Source of the DNA: an uncultured beta proteobacterium
GTDB taxonomy: Bacteria; Pseudomonadota; Gammaproteobacteria; Burkholderiales; Burkholderiaceae
Length of the DNA stretch: 10,066 bases
Assembly (NCBI GenBank): GCA_903944255.1
Contig: CAJARE010000173.1
Location: forward strand, 1-10,066
Reading direction: 5' to 3'
The notes under the pieces were generated by a model. That model made no database searches. It was not told the DNA's origin and was given only the letters and a program-made list of their open reading frames with translations. This document shows positions 6,285 to 10,066 of this stretch, in pieces. Both the position numbers and the translations under genes were made by a program. The number at the start of each line of letters is the position of its first letter. The first letter of the stretch is position 1.

Positions 6285-6818
6285 ATGCTAACTACTCCCC
6301 AAGCGCGTACCCCTTTGCATACTCGAGAGATCAGCTTTAATGGCTACGCTCGTGATGACGGCCTCTGGGATATTGAAGGACACCTTAAAGATACCAAGTC
6401 TCATCTCTTTACGACAGGAAGTAGAACTTGGACTCCTGGCGAAGCGATTCATGATATGTGGATTCGGGTAACACTAGATACTCAATTCATCATCCAAGAT
6501 ATTGAAGTATCGATGGAAGCTCATCCACACCCCGAGTGTCCTGAAGTAGTCCCTCCGATGGACGCTCTGATTGGCGCACGCCTTGGAAAAGGTTGGCGCA
6601 AAACCATTGAGACCCATTTAGGCGGTATTAAAGGGTGCACGCATTTACGTGAACTTCTCAATAGTTTAGCTACTGCTGCTTTTCAATCCATCCCTGATGC
6701 ATTATTTGATCCCGATGAAACTAAGCCACCGCCGTTTTTAGGTCAATGCAAGTCGTGGGATTTTGATGGCCCAGTAGTGATGCGCGTCTATCCCCAGTTT
6801 TACAAATGGAAAAGTTAA
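6285..6818 (+). CDS. DUF2889 domain protein of unknown function
   Basis: The 177-residue protein matches what I recall of the DUF2889 family. It opens with Arg/Tyr-rich segments and DGLWDIEGHLKDTK (25-38), then a middle region with HPECPE (82-87), and the family signature GCTHLREL at 117-124, ending with WDFDGPVVMRVYPQFYKW. There is no signal peptide and no membrane segment, so it is probably cytoplasmic. Cys84 and Cys118 with nearby His residues could bind a metal or react with thiols, but this is speculation. No biochemical role is established that I can cite. It lies 95 bp after the permease, probably with its own expression signals, and converges with the ydfG-like gene, 7 bp between stop codons. 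I see no strong Shine-Dalgarno before the ATG. Confidence 0.8.
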   Translation: MLTTPQARTPLHTREISFNGYARDDGLWDIEGHLKDTKSHLFTTGSRTWTPGEAIHDMWIRVTLDTQFIIQDIEVSMEAHPHPECPEVVPPMDALIGARLGKGWRKTIETHLGGIKGCTHLRELLNSLATAAFQSIPDALFDPDETKPPPFLGQCKSWDFDGPVVMRVYPQFYKWKS

Positions 6819-6825
6819 GTTTGTA

Positions 6826-7590
6826 CTACCCGCGATAGACTGTTGTACCCGCAAATGATTGTTGAACCGGCATGATCTCTAATGCATTAATGTTGACATG
6901 GGCTGGCAAAGTCGCTGTCCAATAAATTGCTTCTGCGACGTTATCAGGACTGAGGGCCTCAACACCCTGGTATACCTTCTCCACTCTAGCTGTATCGCCT
7001 TTAAAACGAACGTTCGAGTATTCGGTACCAGAACTGAGCCCCGGCTCGATACAGGTTACTCGGAGTGGTGTACCAATCAGATCGGCACGTAAATTCATAC
7101 TAAATTGCTTTACAAAGGCTTTGCTTGCGCCATATACATTGCTGCCAGCATAGGCGTAGAGACCCGCAACAGATCCGATGTTGATGACATGCCCACATTG
7201 ACGCTCGACCATACCCGGCAAAAAAGCTCTGGTCATATGAATCAAACCTTTAACGTTCGTATCAATCATTTGATCCCAATCACTGATGAGGGCTTTTTGG
7301 GCAGGATCTAAACCCAGCGCAAGGCCGGCATTGTTCACCAATATAGTCACTTGAGCAAATTGCGCAGGAAGAGTGGCAGGTAAAAGATCCACTTGGGCGC
7401 TATCACAAACATCGAGTACCAAAGTAAGGATATTTTTTTGCTGGTCAGCAGGAAGTGATGCCTTTAAGGCCTCTAAGCGCTCTGCTCTTCTGCCAGCTGC
7501 AATAACCTGATGGCCATGAGCCAAAAAACGGCGGGCAGCCGCCTCTCCAAATCCAGCGGTAGCTCCTGTAATCAAAACAATGTGTTTCAT
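6826..7590 (-). CDS. ydfG: NADP-dependent 3-hydroxy acid / serine dehydrogenase, YdfG-like SDR
   Basis: The 254-residue classical short-chain dehydrogenase closely resembles E. coli YdfG over its whole length. It has the Rossmann motif TGATAGFG (8-15), GRR at 33-35 suiting NADP, NNAG (86-89), and the catalytic Ser140, Tyr153 and Lys157 (INIGS, NVYGASK). It also has the YdfG-like stretches NAGLALGLDPA, IEPGLSSGTEYSNVRFKGD and TLPAHVNINALEIMPV. YdfG reduces malonic semialdehyde to 3-hydroxypropionate and oxidises serine and related 3-hydroxy acids in the cytoplasm. An AGGA is only about 2 nt before the ATG, a short spacing, and the gene follows the MBL gene by 22 bp, so it is probably read from the msrP-MBL transcript. 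Confidence 0.93.
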   Translation of the reverse strand: MKHIVLITGATAGFGEAAARRFLAHGHQVIAAGRRAERLEALKASLPADQQKNILTLVLDVCDSAQVDLLPATLPAQFAQVTILVNNAGLALGLDPAQKALISDWDQMIDTNVKGLIHMTRAFLPGMVERQCGHVINIGSVAGLYAYAGSNVYGASKAFVKQFSMNLRADLIGTPLRVTCIEPGLSSGTEYSNVRFKGDTARVEKVYQGVEALSPDNVAEAIYWTATLPAHVNINALEIMPVQQSFAGTTVYRG

Positions 7591-7612
7591 ATTCCTGATT
7601 TACCTTTTTTAT

Positions 7613-8536
7613 TTATCCATGATCAATGAAGTATGCACCCTCTAATTTAGCAGCACCGGACTTAATGAGTGCTTGAGTGAGCCATACAGAAAACTCATCC
7701 ATTTCCATATGCAATTGCTGGGCCGCACTTTGAAGGGCAGGCGTACTCACAATCCACTGAGTAACCGTTTGCATTTCTTTCTTCTGCCACTCAAGTAATT
7801 TATATTTGAGCAGTACCTTAGCGCCATGTCTTGCATTACGATCAGGACTAGAGGCCAAGTAATCTAATCGAGAACGAGCAGTTTCTAGGGACTTGGCAAG
7901 ATCTACAAATGGCTTGCCATGCCCTGGGATCACTAAACTCACCGGCAGGGATTCGATTAAATCTAAGGTTTGTGCAACTTCTTCAAAACCAGGCTCTCCC
8001 CAGAGTTCAGGAAAAATAACCCCAAACCCATCTTCCCAGAGCGCATCCGCAGAAATCAAAATACGATGATCCGCTTGATACAAAATAACTGAGTGAGGGT
8101 CATGTCCTGGAGCGGCCAGTACTTGCCAAAAATAGCGTCCCAATAAGATTTCTTGTCCGGGAATCAATACGCCATGATGCTCAAATGAGGGACAGTCTTG
8201 GCCTAAGTTTTCATAACTTAAAAGATCTGCGTTCCAATTTTGAACAGCCATTTCTTCAGCTGCTGGAATATAAATTTCACATCCAAATTGTTCTAGTAGG
8301 GCCGCGTTTCCACCACAGTGATCTGAATGAAGATGGGTATTGACTACTTTATTGAGCCTAGGCAATTGATGTTTTTTTAATGCCCTAGACACCAAATCGA
8401 CAGTCATTTTCGAATGCGCGTGATAGCCGGTATCCACTATCGAAATATCATCATCACCGAAATGAAAAATATTATTTGCTGAAAGCCAGCCTCTTTCGTA
8501 AATCTCAATTCCTGGTGCCAGCATGAATGAACTCAT
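7613..8536 (-). CDS. MBL-fold metallo-hydrolase (glyoxalase II-like superfamily)
   Basis: The 307-residue protein carries a complete metallo-beta-lactamase-fold metal site. THLHSDHCGG at 67-76 gives His68, His70, Asp72 and His73; PGHDPHS has His145; ISADALWEDG has Asp164; IPGHGKP has His206. This set normally holds two metal ions and hydrolyses esters, thioesters or related bonds. About 90 residues after the last ligand form a helical C-terminal extension of the kind seen in multidomain MBL hydrolases, so it is not a minimal glyoxalase II. No signal peptide is seen. Start is uncertain between the ATG at 8534-8536 and Met5 at 8522-8524, as neither has a clear Shine-Dalgarno. It lies 47 bp after msrP, in the place where msrQ is often found. 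The substrate is unknown. Confidence 0.88.
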   Translation of the reverse strand: MSSFMLAPGIEIYERGWLSANNIFHFGDDDISIVDTGYHAHSKMTVDLVSRALKKHQLPRLNKVVNTHLHSDHCGGNAALLEQFGCEIYIPAAEEMAVQNWNADLLSYENLGQDCPSFEHHGVLIPGQEILLGRYFWQVLAAPGHDPHSVILYQADHRILISADALWEDGFGVIFPELWGEPGFEEVAQTLDLIESLPVSLVIPGHGKPFVDLAKSLETARSRLDYLASSPDRNARHGAKVLLKYKLLEWQKKEMQTVTQWIVSTPALQSAAQQLHMEMDEFSVWLTQALIKSGAAKLEGAYFIDHG

Positions 8537-8583
8537 CTAATTAAACAGACGTCCAAAGCTAGATGATCGGAGCTTGTCATTTC

Positions 8584-9546
8584 TCAGTAAAACTTTTTCA
8601 AATCCATCCCGGCATACATGCTCGCTACTTGATCACCATAACCGTTGAACATCTGGGTTTTAATTTTGGGCGCAAAGACTCCCTTTGAGTCGCCAATTCT
8701 TCTTTCGCTAGCTTGACTCCAACGAGGATGGTCAACTTGAGGGTTTACATTGGAATAAAAACCATACTCGCGCGCATCAAACTGAGTCCAGCTGGTTTTG
8801 GGCATCTCTTCTGTAAACCGAATTTTGACAAGCGATTTTGCACTCTTAAAACCATACTTCCAGGGCACCACGATTCGGACGGGGGCACCATTTTGCTTGG
8901 GTAACACTTCGCCATATAAACCAAAGGTTAAAAGCGTTAATGGATTCATCGCTTCATCCATTCGAAGTCCTTCACGATAGGGCCAATCAATGATATTGCT
9001 TTTCAGCCCAGGCATTTGCTTGCGATCGGCAAGCGAGATAAATTCTACAAACTTTGCAGACCCTAGGGGCTCAACCTTACTGATGAGTTTAGAAAGAGAA
9101 TATCCATCCCAAGGAATCACCATAGACCATCCCTCTACGCAACGCATACGATAGATGCGCTCCTCCATGGGGGCTATTTTTAGTAAGGCGTCAATATCTA
9201 GGGTGATGGGCTTTTTGACCAGGCCTTCAATTGAAATAGCCCAAGGACGAGTTTGTAAACTCTGTGCATAGGCAATAGGATCTGCCTTGTCTGTACCAAA
9301 TTCATAAAAATTGTTATAGCTCGTCACATACTTATAAGGCGTTACTTCCTCTTTGGGGGTATAGGCAGAATTTAATGTAGCGATCAACTTCTCTGGGACA
9401 GCAGCAATAGCTTGCCTGGAAAACCAAGGGGCTAAAGCCAGACCAAAAGTGCCGGCAGCAGCAGCCTTAATCAAATCACGACGATTCTCAAAAACCGCTT
9501 GCGGAGTCACATCGCTAGGCTTAATAGTGGGATCAAAAAAGGGCAT
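8584..9546 (-). CDS. msrP: Protein-methionine-sulfoxide reductase catalytic subunit MsrP (YedY)
   Basis: MsrP is a periplasmic molybdopterin enzyme that repairs methionine sulfoxide in envelope proteins, receiving electrons from the haem membrane protein MsrQ. Counting from an upstream ATG, a Tat signal is visible (RRDLIKAAAAG at 24-34, then a hydrophobic stretch to about 50). The sulfite-oxidase-like domain follows with RMRCVEGWSMVIPW (135-148), Cys138 being the Mo-coordinating cysteine. PVRIVVPWKYGFKSAKS (224-240) and the family end MFNGYGDQVASMYAGMDLKKFY are also present. Two ATGs occur at 9550-9552 and 9544-9546. I choose the second (320 residues) because AAAGGA overlaps the first but is 5 nt from the second. 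No msrQ is adjacent on either side. It is the first gene of a likely unit with the MBL and ydfG genes. Confidence 0.93.
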   Translation of the reverse strand: MPFFDPTIKPSDVTPQAVFENRRDLIKAAAAGTFGLALAPWFSRQAIAAVPEKLIATLNSAYTPKEEVTPYKYVTSYNNFYEFGTDKADPIAYAQSLQTRPWAISIEGLVKKPITLDIDALLKIAPMEERIYRMRCVEGWSMVIPWDGYSLSKLISKVEPLGSAKFVEFISLADRKQMPGLKSNIIDWPYREGLRMDEAMNPLTLLTFGLYGEVLPKQNGAPVRIVVPWKYGFKSAKSLVKIRFTEEMPKTSWTQFDAREYGFYSNVNPQVDHPRWSQASERRIGDSKGVFAPKIKTQMFNGYGDQVASMYAGMDLKKFY

Positions 9547-9551
9547 ATACA

Positions 9552-9557
9552 TCCTTT
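9552..9557 (-). promoter_or_regulatory. Ribosome binding site choosing the second msrP ATG
   Basis: AAAGGA on the minus strand shares a base with the upstream ATG (9550-9552) and lies 5 nt before the ATG at 9544-9546. Ribosome placement therefore favours the latter, two codons in. Confidence 0.6.
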
Positions 9558-9620
9558 ATACGAAGTAATTTAGCTATTTTGCTACTGATAGCAATTTATT
9601 GCTGACGTTCATCAAGACAA

Positions 9621-9651
9621 GAAAAAGGCAAACCCTTAGTTTGCCTTTTTC
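9621..9651 (-). terminator. Strong, symmetric intrinsic terminator after icd
   Basis: A perfect 13-bp inverted repeat (9621-9633 and 9639-9651) surrounds a 5-nt loop, CCTTA on the plus strand. The GC-bearing stem GGCAAAC/GTTTGCC is flanked by A5 and T5, so the transcript of either strand would end in a U-run. It lies 21 bp after the isocitrate dehydrogenase stop and upstream of msrP. It therefore ends icd transcription and insulates msrP from it. Confidence 0.9.
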
Positions 9652-9672
9652 GTCACAAGCCTACCTACAAAA

Positions 9673-10066
9673 TCAAGCTCTAGCAGCTTTCAAAGCAGCA
9701 TTAAAAGTAGCGCTTGGGCGCATGACCAATTTGCACTTTTCCGAATCTGCCGCATAGTAACCGCCGATATCCACTGGTTTACCTTGAACAGCCTTGAACT
9801 CATCAACAATCTTCTGCTCATTTTGAACAAGCGATTGAGCAAGAGGCGCAAAATAAGCCTGCAATTCTTTATCTTCTGTTTGGGCAGCCAAGGCTTCGGC
9901 CCAATACATTGCGAGATAGAACTGACTACCACGGTTATCTAACTCACCTGTCCGTGGAGATGGTGATTTATTGTTATCTAACAACTTACCTGTAGCTTCA
10001 TCTAGGGTGCGTGCTAGGATTTTGACTTTGGCATTACCAGTCTTCTCACCAACATCCTCTAGAGAA
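9673..10066 (-). CDS. icd: Monomeric-type NADP-dependent isocitrate dehydrogenase, C-terminal part (cut by window edge)
   Basis: About 130 C-terminal residues are visible, and the reading frame stays open to base 10066, so the gene starts outside the window; the TTG near 9984 is an internal leucine codon. Recognisable stretches are LARTLDEATGKLL, then GELDNRGSQFYLAMYWAEAL, then KPVDIGGYYAADSEKCKLVMRPSATFNAAL, which are characteristic of the large single-chain IDH (usually about 740 residues) rather than the dimeric type. The enzyme converts isocitrate to 2-oxoglutarate with NADP in the TCA cycle. The active-site residues lie mainly upstream of this fragment. A strong terminator follows 21 bp after its TAG-side end, so it is the last gene of its transcript. 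Confidence 0.93.
   Translation of the reverse strand, partial: SLEDVGEKTGNAKVKILARTLDEATGKLLDNNKSPSPRTGELDNRGSQFYLAMYWAEALAAQTEDKELQAYFAPLAQSLVQNEQKIVDEFKAVQGKPVDIGGYYAADSEKCKLVMRPSATFNAALKAARA

Noticed and set aside
8556..8575. Inverted repeat AAGCT-N10-AGCTT between msrP and the MBL gene
   Set aside because: Five-bp arms, a long loop and no T-run; likely chance.
9579..9594. Hairpin TTGCTA-CTGA-TAGCAA upstream of msrP as an operator or promoter
   Set aside because: The stem is only 6 bp. On the minus strand TTGCTA could be a -35, but the -10 at 17-nt spacing is AAATTA, too weak to call.

Overview
The window looks like chromosomal DNA of a free-living betaproteobacterium of the order Burkholderiales, plausibly Polynucleobacter or a close relative. 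The reasons are a Bug/TTT-type periplasmic binding protein without a permease, a monomeric NADP-isocitrate dehydrogenase, moderate-to-low GC, AT-rich spacers and compact gene packing. The genus is an inference from gene style, not from a search. I see no tRNA, rRNA, CRISPR array, insertion sequence, phage gene or obvious decay.

Layout. (1) Left edge, minus strand: the N-terminal part of an RsuA-type 16S rRNA pseudouridine synthase. (2) 459-5057, minus strand, transcribed right to left: a five-gene cluster encoding an RraA/HMG-aldolase-family protein, a CitE/HpcH-type aldolase or lyase, an iron-type alcohol dehydrogenase, a Bug/TTT solute-binding protein and a GcvA-like LysR regulator. The three enzyme genes are separated by only 5 and 2 bp. 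(3) 5058-5268: a divergent control region. It holds a good sigma70-type promoter for the cluster, a perfect 25-bp palindrome centred near -64 of that promoter, a second copy of the same half-site pattern downstream of the start point, and a third 14-bp palindrome in front of the divergent gene. (4) 5269-6818, plus strand: an EamA/DMT-family permease and a DUF2889 protein. (5) 6826-9546, minus strand: msrP (Tat-exported molybdenum enzyme repairing methionine sulfoxide), an MBL-fold hydrolase and a YdfG-like short-chain dehydrogenase. (6) Right edge, minus strand: the C-terminus of monomeric isocitrate dehydrogenase, followed by a strong 13-bp-stem terminator.

How the genes fit together. The cluster and divergent permease look like a substrate-induced catabolic unit for a small hydroxy- or oxo-carboxylic acid. 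The Bug protein would bind the compound in the periplasm, two unrelated aldolase/lyase families would break C-C bonds, the dehydrogenase would handle an aldehyde or alcohol, and the LysR protein would sense an intermediate and act at the palindromes. I do not recognise this combination as a described pathway and cannot name the substrate. It is the most interesting part of the window. The remaining genes are housekeeping or stress functions; the notable point there is msrP without the expected msrQ next to it.
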